From Theileria orientalis strain Shintoku (Eukaryota > Apicomplexa > Aconoidasida > Piroplasmida > Theileriidae): a DNA stretch of 64,000 nt. Each line of letters starts with the position of its first letter. The first letter of the stretch is position 1. Shown here in pieces: positions 1 to 11,870 of this stretch. Under the pieces are notes generated by a model. The model was not told the origin of the DNA, made no database searches, and saw only the letters and a program-made list of their open reading frames with translations. The stretch spans positions 1,852,001 through 1,916,000 of the forward strand of contig NC_025262.1 in the NCBI RefSeq assembly GCF_000740895.1, given 5' to 3'. The position numbers were made by a program, and so were the translations under genes.

Positions 1-2005
1 GAAATTGAACACTAAAGTAGGGGAAATCTAAGTTAACCAATCCTTCTAGACTGTTGTCGTTTGCGTTTTCAAATAATGTACACCATCTGCTGGCACCTAA
101 AATGAGCATTAGAACCATGAATTGTAGGAGATAGCGGCAGTATTCACAATACTATACTGTTATATATGTGACTGCTAAATATCGTATCTGTGTATCTGTG
201 ACTGCTAAATAGCGTATCTGTGTATCTGACTGTTCAATAGACAACAGTACCTTGGTTGGGATCTTTGACCAACATGTACCTGTGCGACTGCGAGGTCGCG
301 TAGCATTTGTATGTCCTCAAATCAATGCAGGGCTGGTTGGCTCCATAGTTACCCTTGTGCATCTTGACGCACTTGTAGCCGCCGGCTAAGCCCAGTAGCA
401 GATTTCCGAGACATACACCAAATATCGGCTTCCCCTTCGCCAAAACCTTCCTGACCACCTTCACGACTTCTGTGTAGTTGTTCGGGTTGCCCGGCCCGTT
501 GCCCAGGAAGAGCCCGTCGTAGTCGAACACGCTGAAGTCACAGTTGTAGGGGACGACCAGCACCCTCACGTTGTTCGGACAGTTGTTGAGCAGGCTCCTC
601 AGGATGCTGTTTTTGAGGCCGAAGTTGACTACGACCAGCAGCCTAAGCCCCTCCACCTTTGTCGCAAGGCCGTCGAGGCTTTCCGAGAGGCCGGTGAGGC
701 TCTCTGACAGGACGTTAAGGCTGTCCGACAGGCCCACGAGGGCCGTCGTGTGATTCGTGAAGTCCACGTTGTTCAGGTATAGCTTGTGAAAGTCAACCTT
801 TTTCAGGTCTCCGGCCACCTTCGTCAGGTCGTTGAGGTCGAACTTGTACCTGACGACCACTCTGCTGAACGTGTTCGCCGTCGATGCGTGCGGGAAGAAG
901 GAGTAGTAGTGCGTGGGCAGCGTGGGCAGCAGCTCGTCCAGCTTCTTTGTGGACGGGTCGAAGAATGTTCCCGGCGACATCAGGTCCTTGTACATGCTGC
1001 CCAGGCCTACAAGGGCCGCCATGCTGTTTGGCCCTGATGACCCGTGCAGCCCGTTAAGCACTCTTAGGCTTGGGCTGTTGTGCCCGTCCACTCCGTTTGG
1101 CCTCTGGTACAGGGGTGTCTTGTGCAGAATGATCTTTCCCAGCGTCGTGCCGTACGTCGTCAGGTGCTTCGTCAGCGCTCTCGTGTCTACGCAGGCCATT
1201 GCGAGCACCTTTTTTGTCTTCAGGAAGGTCGAAAAGGTCTCCACTGCCAACCAGTGACTCGGCTTAAAGGTATAGTTACACACAACCAGACCCCGTAGGT
1301 ACGTGTGATTGCTCTCGAAGAATTTCAGAAGTCCGTATTCGTCCTGTTAATTGTCATTTAAGTTCATGGACTATTATCTACCGCTGATACTTGTGTCAAA
1401 TAACTAGCTATGTCCGTAACGTTATCTAAGTAGCTATGTGCAGGCGCGTATATAACTGTAAGTCGCTACGTAAAAGATACGAGCATGTGTGAGGGTACGC
1501 CAATGTTTCCAATTTCTGGGTACGTCAACACTAGGATCTGGCCGGCATAGTTTGCGTCAGTCACTGACTCTGCGTAGCCTAACATACTAGTCGAGAAGAC
1601 GACTTCACCGCTCGTTTCCAAGTTTCCATTCGGGCTCGTCGTTGCGTTCGTGGCCACGTTCGGACTCGACCCCCCGTCGTAACCGAATGAGTATCCGTGG
1701 AACACGCGTCCGTCTTCCAGGACTAGCGTGGCCGGCGGTCCGTAAAGGTCTAATAAAGCGGTTAGGGTGTAAGGTATATAGCTGGGTCTCCTATTTACTT
1801 CTACTTCTACGTGTGGTATTCTTGCTGTACTTGCTTAATATGTATCGTATACACTTGCTACATGACCACTCTCCGCGTATCAGCCTTATATATAGCGAAT
1901 ACTTAGACGGAGAATGTGCAGTAGAAACTCGTATAAATACGAAATACTTATGTAAATACATAAAAGCCAATTACCGTTTGGGCGCCATGAAACGTTTGCC
2001 GACAT
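1..2005 (-). CDS. CPSII: Carbamoyl-phosphate synthase II, glutaminase (small-subunit) part, 5' end of gene, partial
   Basis: First step of de novo pyrimidine synthesis in the cytosol: glutamine, bicarbonate and ATP give carbamoyl phosphate. My model is complement(<1..96, 251..1343, 1499..1806, 1975..2005), with all phases closing. The first exon reads [10 protein letters not shown]. The CarA N-domain follows, with [19 protein letters not shown] and [18 protein letters not shown], then the class I glutamine amidotransferase domain with GNGPGNPN and the nucleophile-elbow Cys in [20 protein letters not shown] and, in the last visible exon, FPYFSVQF precede the catalytic His/Glu, which lie off the left edge. 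Apicomplexan CPSII fuses this part to the large synthetase subunit, so most of the gene is outside the window. An insertion rich in Leu, Ser and Asp (about residues 240-340) separates the two domains. Confidence 0.93.
168..227. repeat. 30-bp tandem duplication in a CPSII intron
   Basis: Two adjacent 30-base copies (168-197 and 198-227) differ at one base (ATATCG versus ATAGCG). They fill most of the intron at 97-250 of the CPSII gene, and a few bases of a third copy follow. The repeat lies between the splice sites and should not affect the protein. Confidence 0.85.
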
Positions 2006-3574
2006 CGTTAATCAGTTCAAATCGACGTGAGTGAAAAAAGGTTTCTGGTAGACTAAGAATAGAAAGCAACGGTAAAATACGAAAAGGTAGTGCGGATTGA
2101 AGCAATTGACGGTTGCTTAAGTGACCTATAATTCAGAAAACGTGCGAGTGAAGATTGGGAAAGTGTTATACACTGAAGGCTGCGGGAATTGGTTGGGAGA
2201 ATAATTGATAGGGATCAAAAGTCAGGCTAATATGACACCTCAGTTAAAAATAATTGTCATACCAACTTCCATGGTAAATTGCACTCAAAAAAAATATTAT
2301 TTCAACTTAAAGTATAAAAATGTCGAAGTGATAGCCTTAAAAATTAAGAGGAGTCAAGATGCACACGACAAGCCAGAAAAAAGCCTCTAAAAACCTCAAA
2401 AAATTCAAAGTGAAAGGGAACGTGACCACAACGGCACATGGACAAATAAGTAACACACAATGTACATGGAATAAGTAGCTATTAACGAAGAAAGTGGCTT
2501 AGAGCAGGTAGGGAGCAGCACCACAATTGATTCTATGCAATAAATTACAAGCACTGATAAATCAGATTAAGGGGGTCTTCGGTGTAAGCACTATCGATAT
2601 ATTTAGGTCTATGTCAGTATAGAGAACGAGTATTATACAATTGAGAGTGTGCCAAATCAGATAGCGAGGCGGTACCAAATAATTTAAATCACAACTGACA
2701 AAAAGTTCAGTGTGAGACAATAACTAGTCAATAATCGACAAATAAGAGCTATTTGCCGAAATTTAACAGTGTCGTATTGTACGGTGAAATGATACAATAA
2801 TAAATAAAAAATTAAAACTGAGTCTAGTGGTGTAATACCCAATTTGTAAACAGGTAGTATTCCCAATATTAAACGTAGAAGCCTTAATGTAAATTTTATG
2901 TTCGAATATATCTGTTGTTTGTATTTATATGCAGTTGTCAGTCATATGAAAATCCTAATGTGTGATTTTGTTTATGACTATTTGTTCAATGTATAGTAGA
3001 TTTGAAAATAATCACTAACTCAAAATTAACATCGGTTGGCCACAAAACCCAGTACCCTAAATATAGTTGTCAGTTGAACGTAGATAAATTTGTAATATTG
3101 ATCTATAAGTTTACTAGTTCACCCCTCACATCACATCTACTCTGTTATGAAATATTAACTATTGTATCATAGCTAACACAATAAGCAAATATAAATAATA
3201 AACTAACGAAAGGATTCGATTTTCTAATTAGTCAATTTTTGTTTTTTGCCCGAAATTTGCTCAAAAAACAATCAGGAGCTCGAGGGTTAACTTTATTGTT
3301 GTTAAGGGTTTAGATCGACAGTACAGGGATTAAAGACATAATTACACTCCTCTAAAATTACTGCTACGTATTTATAGGCTATTATAGAGACCTAAGGTCG
3401 CCTATAGTTGCCCTGTATGAAAAATACGTAAAGTTTTAAGAAAAAACGCAAATAGAACATAGTTTTATATACCCAGGGTTGTAAATTATTGAAATTATTG
3501 TTAAATAACCCGGATCGTTGCATATACGACCGGTAAAGTAACGGCTAGTTTTATGGTAAAATTTGGGTGATAAG
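2006..3574. other. Intergenic region between CPSII and GSK3 (divergent promoters)
   Basis: The region separates two divergently transcribed genes and must hold both promoters. It is AT-rich, and the only open frames are short (60 codons or so) and resemble nothing. I see no RNA gene, repeat or defined promoter motif. Confidence 0.6.
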
Positions 3575-5282
3575 ATGTTACCAGAGGAGAATAACAGTGA
3601 TCATGAAGGTTGGTATAATTTAAATAAAATAGTCGGCAATGGCTCCTTCGGTATAGTACACGAAGCGTTCGTGCTAAAAACGAACGAAAGGGTGGCAATC
3701 AAGAAGGTCCTCCAGGTAATTTTATTCATAACATAGAAATTGTCTAAGCTTCTATGTCAGTGGAACACTTTAGTAGTTAAGTAGGTAATTAGAAATAAGT
3801 AAATGGCAAAAATAACGATTAAACAGGATCCGAGATATAAAAACAGAGAGCTCAGCATCATGAAGGAACTGGGACACCCGAACGTAGTGAAGCTCCGCGA
3901 CTACTACTACACAATAGAATCGACATCACCCGAAAACAACCAGGATAAACCCGAAGAGGAGGATCGCAAGTACCTTAACCTGGTCATGGAGTACATACCA
4001 GAGACGGTGCACAGAGTGACCCGCTGCTACTTCAAGAGCCTCGGGTTCATGCCAATTAACCTGATTCGCATTTACGCATTCCAGCTGTGTCGCGCGTTTG
4101 GATATATTCACTCACTCAATATATGCCACAGGGACCTCAAGCCTCACAACCTGTTGGTGGATCCGCTCACAAACGTTCTAAAGCTGTGCGACTTCGGAAG
4201 CGCCAAGAAGCTGGTAAAGGGTGACTGGAGCGTATCGTACATTTGCAGTCGCTTTTACAGAGCCCCTGAGCTCATGCTCGGCTCCAACGAGTACACGACT
4301 GCCATCGACTCCTGGTCAATTGGATGCGTTCTTTCAGAGCTAATACTGGGAAGGCCACTGTTCTGCGGGGACACCTCAATAGATCAACTAGTGAAGATTA
4401 TTCAGATTCTCGGTAGGTGCTATACATTTTCATTAATAATATATAATACTCTGAGGAACCCAGTACTACCATGTGGTTTGTATGGCTAAGCACTTACAGA
4501 AAGCAATCTACCATTAACAGTTGTAATAGTGTTACTGGTTGTAGTATTATTTGTAGTATTAGTACTGGCTAGTTATTTGGTAATACTAGTATTATTAGTC
4601 GCAAGTACTAGTCGTATTAGTAATAGTTGTATCCTCGCGACTATTCGCAGTAGTAATCGTAACAGTAGTGTAATGAGATTTGCAGGCACTCCTACCCTGG
4701 CTGAAATGAAAGCCATGAACCCCGAATACAACAACATCAACTTCCCAAACCTGCGCGGAGTGGAACTGTCAACTGTGTTTCCGAAGAACACTGACCCGCG
4801 TTTCGTGGACATCGTGTCGCAGTTCCTTCAGTACGACCCGAGATTAAGGTTGAAGCCACTGGACGCTTTGACGCATCCGTTTTTCACAGACCTCTTCGAG
4901 TCAACTCAGGTCGAGAGGACGCACGGTACGTTTGCTGTTACTAGTACTAGTGATACCAGTTACACTAATAACAATAGTTATCACAGTACATATACTAACA
5001 ATGACGATACAAGAACAATAACTTACTAACTATTAAATTAACAATATCAGCGACACTGACTATACCATAACTAACATTACCTATCATAACAATACCATTA
5101 CTAACGACAACATCAATAAATATGGCTTAGGCAACTCTAATAACGGTACTGGCAACTCGAGGGACGACAACATCGTTGACCTGATAAACGTCAACCTGGT
5201 GCCGGAAAACCTGGTCGATTTCACGTACGAGGAGGTCAACTTCATGTCGGCGCAGACGAAACAGTATTTTAATATCATCTAG
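3575..5282 (+). CDS. GSK3: Glycogen synthase kinase 3 (shaggy-type Ser/Thr kinase)
   Basis: CMGC-family protein kinase; GSK3 phosphorylates primed substrates. Model: join(3575..3715, 3827..4412, 4686..4925, 5131..5282), 372 residues, with all phases closing. Visible motifs: glycine loop GNGSFGIV, lysine in VAIKK (about residue 43), HRDLKPHN (about 147), DFGSAK (about 168), activation-loop [12 protein letters not shown] whose Tyr (about 183) matches the autophosphorylated Tyr of GSK3, [20 protein letters not shown], and the family-typical GTPT at the exon 2/3 junction. [12 protein letters not shown] and the [18 protein letters not shown] block complete the lobe. The protein is slightly shorter than animal GSK3 because its N- and C-tails are short. 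The introns are rich in TAGTA/TACTA runs. CDK-like kinases lack the [12 protein letters not shown] loop, so GSK3 is a secure call. Confidence 0.95.
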
Positions 5283-5567
5283 ATGTAGTTATGCGATAGT
5301 TACGCTATACCTGTAGCATGGGTAGTCAGCCACTAGGTAGCGATTACCCACCTATGAGCTGCACACGAGTTTAAATGATAAATTCTATGGTATAATGCCC
5401 AATTTACAATAATAAACGTAACAGTCATGCTAATCCACGTGTATAAAAGTGTATTCCACATGAACACGTGAGAGTCATTGTACCTGTATCGTAACAGTGC
5501 GTTAGTACTACGAATGACAAAGTAGAGAGTTATTGTAAACGTAGAATGACTAAAATACAATAACAGA

Positions 5568-7072
5568 TTATATGATCTTTTCAAGGTCATGTAAATACTC
5601 CAGTGAGTTAGACAGTAACTCTCTAGAAGGTATCTTGTGCTTTGCACCAACTTCATTCTGAAAAATCACATAGTTGTCAGCCACTTTCCAGGGAACAGAC
5701 TCAGGGTCTAAATGTAACATTAGTTTTACAAAGCGTACAGTATCTATAGTGTGTATCTATGGTATCAATGTGTGCAAATGGTATCTATAATCTGTCTATC
5801 GTGTGGATGATATCCATGTGTGCATATGATATCCATGTATGCATATGGTATCTAGAGTATGCATAAGGCATAGTCTGTATATCGTGTGGATGACATCTAG
5901 AGTCTGTATATGGTATCCATGACGTGTACAGTCTTCATATGGAATCCATAGTGTGTATACGTGACGAGTGTGCCAATATACTTTAAATAAACACAAAGCG
6001 TACCCTGTTGCAACTTGTACTGATTGTAGTACGATATGAAGTCCAGAGTTTCCTGAGCGGATATTATTACCAAAATATAGTGTAGTGTATAATGTATTGA
6101 CTAGGTACGTATAAAAGTATATGGACAAATGGATAGCCAAATATGGTGACCTACGTTTCTGTTCTTCAACTTTAGCAAGTTGGACACGTAGTCCAAACTC
6201 AGGTGCCTGTAGCACAGCTCTATTGAAGATGCGATTTTGTTCCTGGCAGTGCTAGCAATGATCTTATAGTACTCAGAGCCACACCTGTCGTGGCAGCGAC
6301 TAGCCGTGCGACCTACTTGTCAGTGTGTAAGCACGTACGTGTATAGTACGCTATGGCGTAGCTATCTAGAGGCGTATCTACATAAACTAGTGGTCAGTGT
6401 GTAGTAGCTAACTGGTTAGCAACGCACCTTGAGGGGGTGTGCCGTCCTGAGTGTCCAACTCTAGCAGCTGATGCAGATTGCCTTCCATCATCAGTCGCTC
6501 GAGGTTGATGACAAAGGCGATCTTGTCATCCTGTTTGACGTCGTTTGGAATTTTCTCAAGAAGCATGTACAGGTCCCCGATTTTATTGTCACTCAGCAGG
6601 TGCAGCATCCACATACTCAGAATCGTGGTCATGTGCTCACTCTTCGGGAGAATCTACAGTGTGTATGTATTGGGCGTACGGAAGTAACTAGTACTAAAAT
6701 GACGGCAATGACCACATATAAGTGTTTATAATACTGTTCACGCTGCATAACTAGTAGCTGTTAGTACTAGTAGTGGCAGAAGTAGCTAATACGTACGTTG
6801 TTCAGGTCAAAGTAGAAGGGCTGCAGTTGTGAGTACAGAGACTTGAAATTCTCAGTATCGTTCGCCTCCAGGAATATTAAAGCAGCTGTTTCTAAGAATG
6901 TTCTGATTTTCAGCAAAGATTCTTTGTCCACATTTGGGTTGGACAGGTTGTAATGGGCTGTAAAGTCCTTGAGCTTGTCAATGAGGAACAAGCAAGTTTC
7001 AAACTTGGTGGATTTAAAGTTCGTTTGATACGCCTTTTGCAGCTGCGATAGGTGTAAGTCAAATTGGTCCAT
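5568..7072 (-). CDS. RPN12: 26S proteasome regulatory subunit RPN12 (PSMD8)
   Basis: Lid subunit of the 19S regulatory particle, needed for lid assembly and ubiquitin-dependent proteolysis. Model: complement(5568..5707, 6004..6052, 6155..6284, 6424..6653, 6797..7072), 274 residues, the same size class as yeast Rpn12. The N-terminal helical repeats contain CLFLIDKLKDFTAHYNLS. Exon 2 has MWMLHLLSDNKIGDLYMLLE and the LERLMMEGNLHQLLE segment that aligns with the family's 'LMEGSYNKV' core. Exon 3 reads ASTARNKIASSIELCYRHLS. The C-terminal PCI/winged-helix end reads WKVADNYVIFQNE and finishes with NSLEYLHDLEKII, like the family's C-terminal helix. The exon 2 donor (C|GTTGCT) is weak but is the only one that keeps frame. 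Confidence 0.88.
5735..5960. repeat. Degenerate minisatellite in the last RPN12 intron
   Basis: The intron at 5708-6003 holds many imperfect copies of a roughly 14-30 base theme based on 'TGGTATCCATGTGTGCATA', with variants such as 'GTGTGGATGATATCCATG'. The copies are strongly diverged, so the array looks old. No coding role is apparent. Confidence 0.7.
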
Positions 7073-7279
7073 TTTATATAATACAAACTAAAAATGTTAG
7101 CAAACAAATGGCCACTGAAGCGACATGGGTAATGTGTGGCTACATTTTGTACAGAAAATTTTCAATACTGTCCTTATTTCATTGTTATAATTGCTGTTTT
7201 GGTTATATTTAATAGTATTCATGCAGTATTAGTTACTTCATAAGCATATTAGTGTATAAATTTTTTTATAAATCTATAT

Positions 7280-7320
7280 GTAGCACCGGCCGGGAAGGCA
7301 CGCGCGACCATGTTGCGTAC
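7280..7320. other. Short GC-rich island in the RPN12 upstream spacer
   Basis: The 291-base spacer between the RPN12 start and the 3' end of the next gene is very AT-rich except for a compact island containing GCACCGGCCGGGAAGGCACG. It is not open-reading coding sequence. It could be a regulatory element or a small structured RNA, but I cannot assign it. Confidence 0.3.
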
Positions 7321-7363
7321 TTAACATTTGTATATTGGTATGTGGTACATATTAGCGGTAAAA

Positions 7364-7843
7364 TCATCGGTTAGATTGCGTGTGCCTTCGACGACTCTTT
7401 GTTGAAGGGTTGGATAACTTCCTGCTCTTGTAAGACTTGTACAGCCTCTTCTTCAGCTCCATTCTCTCAACCTCCACACCATCTACGATACTATAATCAT
7501 CCGCAGCAGTATTAGGAACGCCCGCATCCGTATTTGAGACATCCCCGGAAGCATCATTAGAAGCACTGTAATCTTTCGGCCAGAAAGGTCTGGGATCGGC
7601 GATAGTGTGTGGGTCGAACGTGCCAATTAAAGCGCCATTCAGAAGAGTCGTCGAGTCTTTGTTGAGAGCAGAAGCGAGTATGTTGATTCTACTACTAGAT
7701 GCAGCAGCTGCTGTAGTAGTAGTAGTAACTGTGCGAAAAGCAGTGCTAATTGCAGTAGTAACAGCAGTGTTAATAGTAACAGAGTTAATGGCAAAAACAG
7801 GGGGAATCCTGAGCATAAATTTACCAGCAATACTCCTGATCAT
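7364..7843 (-). CDS. Hypothetical protein, low-complexity N-terminus and basic C-terminus (possibly mitochondrial)
   Basis: I do not recognise the family. The 159-residue frame starts at the ATG at 7843, with an in-frame stop just upstream, and has no intron. The N-terminus MIRSIAGKFMLRIPPVFA is positively charged and lacks acidic residues, followed by Thr/Ala/Ser-rich low complexity. This suits a mitochondrial presequence, but that is inference. The best conserved-looking segments are TFDPHTIADPRPFWPKDYS and the basic end ELKKRLYKSYKSRKLSNPS...KSRRRHTQSNR. It lies 115 bases from the stop of the next gene on the same strand. Confidence 0.6.
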   Translation of the reverse strand: MIRSIAGKFMLRIPPVFAINSVTINTAVTTAISTAFRTVTTTTTAAAASSSRINILASALNKDSTTLLNGALIGTFDPHTIADPRPFWPKDYSASNDASGDVSNTDAGVPNTAADDYSIVDGVEVERMELKKRLYKSYKSRKLSNPSTKSRRRHTQSNR

Positions 7844-7958
7844 TGTCCCAAAGCTACCTGAGTTGAGTGATGTATGGCCCTAAAACGAAAAGGCTAAATA
7901 ATCTGCCAGTATGATGGCTACTGCCAACACCGCCAGCAGAATTAAACTACCCCGAGAA

Positions 7959-9898
7959 TCAACTGTCGCTCCTGCTGCTCCTTTTCGAAAAGACTAATTC
8001 AATGAACTTGAAGTTGAAGTAATAGAGAGAGTAGAGTACGTGCAGAATGAAGAAAACGAACACGAGGACCATGTACACGTACTCAGTGTAGGTCCACAGC
8101 TTCAGGTTATAGGTGCCCGAGAAGGGAAAGCAGGCGATGACGACTGCGAGAACGATGACTGCCTTGTCGAACCAGAATGTGACGCGACTCAGGTTCGTGA
8201 AGGCGATCTCGCGGTTCAGACGCCTCGTCACCACGTCCAGGTTAAAGTCGTTGGTGTACATGAGCTGCTTCTTCCTCAGGTAGTCGTCAGCGTAGTTGAA
8301 GACTGCGTAGAAGAGGAGGAAGTGGATCAGGAAGGGGAATGAGACGTTGACGAAGCAGTTGCGCAGCGGCACTATCTCCTTAAGGCTAGAATTAAGGCGA
8401 TCAGGGCCAGGGCTGCTCCTACTAGGCAGAGCATCGTCGCCACCAGCTGCCTCCGCCCCGCGGAGCTTCGCGTCACCCTGGCCTTCCCCTGCTGCCCCGG
8501 CACCTCCTCCTGAGCTGTTTCCTGCTGCGCCAGCTGCGGCGCTTCCGCCTCCCCCTGCGTTCGCATCGATTTGTATCGGACGGTTGATTATGTACGTGTT
8601 CAGGAGCAGGAACCCTGTGAGCAGGAACACGAAGAGCAGCGACTGCACTAGGATGCAGACCGTGGAGACGTACAGGCTGTCCTTGCGCTTTGCTGAGATG
8701 TTGTAGAAGTACCTGCTGTAGCGTTTACTCGTCGGCGGTGAGCTGAAGTAGTCCTCTATGCCTTCAAGTGGGTCCTCCTTACTGTCGCGGCCGTTTTTAC
8801 TGACTCCTAAAGGCTGTTATCCCAGCTGCAAGCACTCGTATCTACCTACCTAACTTAACAGCACTGCTGGTGATGCCACCTAACTAACTTTCCACCACTA
8901 ATGGTAGTTACACTGTTACTAATAATACCAGCAGCGCTTATACTAACAATTACTGAAAAATAACTAAAACGTACCAAAACTGTTTAACTCTGGGCTGTCA
9001 CTATTCTGGTCGTCCTGTACCTTTTGAATCCTTATATAGTTCCTGTTTAGTTGAACGTCGTCGCTGACGTCGCTTAAGTCGTCTGAGACCGACCCGTTGG
9101 TCAACGAACTGACGTGCGCAGCGAGCGGACTGTTTGACGTTGTACCGTTAAGGCCCCTGGCTGAAGTGCCCGTGACACTGCCGATGGCGCTGTTGAAACT
9201 TGCTAGGGGACGGGGAGGCTGTTGGTCCTCGAAGCTCACCTTCTGGTTCAGCTTTGCAGGGGTCGACTTGCTGTGCTCAGCGCCGGAACCCTTGGCGTGC
9301 TGAGGCAAATTCTGGTAATAATCGACTAGTTTTGAGATGTTACTGCCAACTGCTCCCTTGGGGGTCTGCGCACTTGGGCGAGAGGTGTCTGCCAACCCAG
9401 AGGTAGAATCGCCTGACTCGGGAGCGGGGGCCTTTTTCTTTGAAACTGTCTTGTTGTAGAGCGATTTGAGCAGATAGGTCTCCGCCTGCTTTTGAATATT
9501 TTCAGTGTTAAGGTATTTTTTATACAACGAATCAAACACAGCACCAGCGTCCTCGATATATTTTGACGAGCCTTCGCGCTTGTTAATGCCTAAATCAAGT
9601 ATACAGGTTGTGAGTTAATGTTAATGACTATTGAGGAGCCAAATGGTCAAATAGAATTTAAATAAGTTAACAAGTGGCAATAGTTGCTGTGTAAACAGGA
9701 GCAAATTAACTTTGAGGAGAATAGGGGTATTTAATAATAAAATTTGTGTATGCATGGCAATTTAAACCATAAGAGTCAATTGATATATAAATTAATACTT
9801 AATAATGGCAAGTAGAGAGTGAATAAAGAAACTAATAGAGGGCATAGAAACTAACCTGGAGGTGTTTTTAGCATTTCATATTTTACAGTATCCAACCT
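7959..9898 (-). CDS. Multi-pass membrane protein of unknown function (5' end unresolved)
   Basis: Model: complement(7959..8806, 8975..9589, 9856..<9898), in frame throughout, at least 501 residues. The N-terminal half is cytosolic-looking: LDTVKYEMLKTPPGINKREG, a Lys-rich stretch, then Ser/Pro-rich disorder. The C-terminal part has about four hydrophobic segments: around VSTVCILVQSLLFVFLLTG, NVSFPFLIHFLLFYAVFNY, AVIVLAVVIACFPF and YVYMVLVFVFFILHVLYSLY. A Gly/Ala-rich linker (about 50 residues) lies between the first two. The tail KRSSRSDS is basic. The start codon must be in a further upstream exon, because TAG precedes the 9898 acceptor. The family is not recognised; a nuclear-envelope or ER membrane role is possible but not shown. 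Confidence 0.65.
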
Positions 9899-10395
9899 CT
9901 AAAAACCATGAAATACCACCAATAATTGGCATATGTCCCTTTATTGATGTGACGAGGTTAATTGAAAGGAATTAACATAAATTACACACCAATACGGTCT
10001 AATTAAAGTGAAATAAAAATAATTTACAATAATAACAGAAAATAGCCCTTAGAAATTATTGAAAATAAAAATAGGGTACAATTAGTAGATAAATAATAAT
10101 AAACGAGCCTGAATAAAAAAAATTCCCACACATTCCTCATAAAATTAAATTGTATCCATCGCACTAGTTTTTAACTAAAATTTGCTAACTTCTAATTAAT
10201 TATATACTAACTACCATTAGGTAATATTATCTAGTGGTAATTGGTGTAAAATAACTGTAATAAAGTAATAAAAGCCGCAAGCCGAGAATAAATAATTACA
10301 GTCACCCAGTAAATATAAGAAATAGCCACTGATAAATAATATATACAGTTTAAATAGAGTAAATAAGATTTTGAAATAGATAAAAGATTAAAAAG
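9899..10395. other. AT-rich divergent intergenic region
   Basis: It lies between the membrane-protein gene (-) and the SEC13-like gene (+). It should contain the missing first exon of the former and both promoters. It is strongly AT-rich with A-runs, and I could not fix a start codon or a motif. Confidence 0.5.
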
Positions 10396-11511
10396 ATGGC
10401 ACAATTAGTCCAACCAAATCTATCGCTAAACCTGAACCAATTCTTCCAAAAGCACATTTTGTTGAATGATCTACAGTACGACTACTACTCAAAGTATCTG
10501 GCGGCAGCCTGTAAGTCGCAGGGAGGCTCCGAAGTGGTGATATTGACGAAGGAAGGCAGCCTTCTGAACGTGCTGTCCTACTTCAACACGGAGTACGAAC
10601 CAGTGTTCGTGTCGTGGGCGCCGCCGACGCTCTCAGCCCACACAGGCTACGGGACGAGCCACAGCTCATCGAGCGACAACGTGTTGGTGGTGGTGACCAC
10701 AGAAAACGCACTGTGTATGTACAAAAACAGCAGCAACTGCGTGGGAGCCTGGGACCTGGTGTTCAGAAGCACAGAGCTCAGCAAGTCAATAAGCTGCCTG
10801 GCGACGACAGGAGTGCCAGGAACCGCAGGAGGGAACGTAGACAACCTGCTGGTGGCGCTGGGCTCGCACCTGGGAGTGGTGACAGTGGTGCCGCTTAACA
10901 CACTATCGCTGCCGAACCGTCCAGTGAACCACAGAGAAAACACCCCCCTGGAAAACCACTCAGTAACCGGCTCAGTGGAAACGCTTAACGCACACAACGG
11001 AGGTGTGACAGCATTGGGGTTCAGCAGCCCAGACCCGATGAGCGGAAACAAGCTGATGCTGGCAACAGGAGGACTGGATAACACAGTGAAACTCTGGGAG
11101 TACGAGGATAACTTTATGCTCAAAAAGGTACTAAAGTTGGCGCCTAGCGAAGAGACGTGCACAACATATTTGGGTGACGGTGCTGCGGAAAAGGAAGGCC
11201 ACAGAGCACTGAAGAGAGTGAGCTCGTTGGCCTTCAGCAAGAGGGGAGAGCTGGCAGCAGCAACTGACAGCTCAGTGTACATCTTCGGAAACGCACACGA
11301 CTGGGTGCTCTTCCAAGTGCTGAGCCTGGGGACATCGCACCAGGAAAAAAACGCAGGAGGCCCATCGGGGGCGTTGGAACGACACGGAGAGAGAGGGTTG
11401 GTGCTGTCGTTCAGCAACGACAAGCTGGTGTTAATGAGAGACACAGAGTCGTACGTGCTTAAAAGGTCAGACAAAGGGCTGTTTGAAATGGAATCAAGGC
11501 TGGAACGTTAA
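10396..11511 (+). CDS. SEC13: SEC13-like WD40 protein (COPII coat / nuclear pore scaffold)
   Basis: SEC13 is a six-blade WD40 propeller shared by the COPII outer coat and the Y-complex of the nuclear pore. This intronless 371-residue frame begins with a strong ATG. Matches to the family pattern are HILLNDLQYDYYSKYLAAAC ('H.D.IHDAQ.DYYG..LAT'), VFVSWAPPTLS ('VSWAP'), LNAHNGGVTALGFSSPD ('AH..GVN.VSWAP') and LATGGLDNTVKLWEYED ('GG.D..VKIW'). Insertions between blades make it longer than the usual 300-320 residues. SEH1 is the main alternative. Codon use is relatively GC-rich, which creates a long antisense frame (10647-11474) that I regard as a shadow. Confidence 0.78.
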   Translation: MAQLVQPNLSLNLNQFFQKHILLNDLQYDYYSKYLAAACKSQGGSEVVILTKEGSLLNVLSYFNTEYEPVFVSWAPPTLSAHTGYGTSHSSSSDNVLVVVTTENALCMYKNSSNCVGAWDLVFRSTELSKSISCLATTGVPGTAGGNVDNLLVALGSHLGVVTVVPLNTLSLPNRPVNHRENTPLENHSVTGSVETLNAHNGGVTALGFSSPDPMSGNKLMLATGGLDNTVKLWEYEDNFMLKKVLKLAPSEETCTTYLGDGAAEKEGHRALKRVSSLAFSKRGELAAATDSSVYIFGNAHDWVLFQVLSLGTSHQEKNAGGPSGALERHGERGLVLSFSNDKLVLMRDTESYVLKRSDKGLFEMESRLER

Positions 11512-11870
11512 TATAGTAGACAAGGAGTATGTGTTAGAAAATGAACGCGAGTGTGCAGAAAAAAAGTAATAATGTGTGGAGTAAAACGAGTATGTAATAG
11601 ATATAAATACCAAATATGAATTAATAAATGGGTATTGTTAATATTGGAATCTGAAAATGGAATAAATCGGGGCAAACAGGGATTGAAGTATACTAAGTGT
11701 TGGGGCACTAAGTAAACAAATTATTTTAAAAACTTAATATTTATACACCAATATAGAGGATTCCTAGTAAAAAACTAATATTGCGTGAATTTAAATCAAT
11801 TATATTACATAATTTTGGGAAAAAATACATAAATTAGCTGATTGGAGATTTAACATTTATAACAGCAAAA
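11512..11870. other. AT-rich intergenic spacer
   Basis: It separates two genes on the + strand, so it holds the SEC13-like 3' UTR and the promoter of the MMTAG2-type gene. I see no other feature. Confidence 0.5.

Noticed and set aside
10647..11474. 275-codon minus-strand frame antisense to the SEC13-like gene
   Set aside because: The plus strand has clear WD40 motifs and a good start. The antisense product is Ser/Leu-rich without recognisable content.
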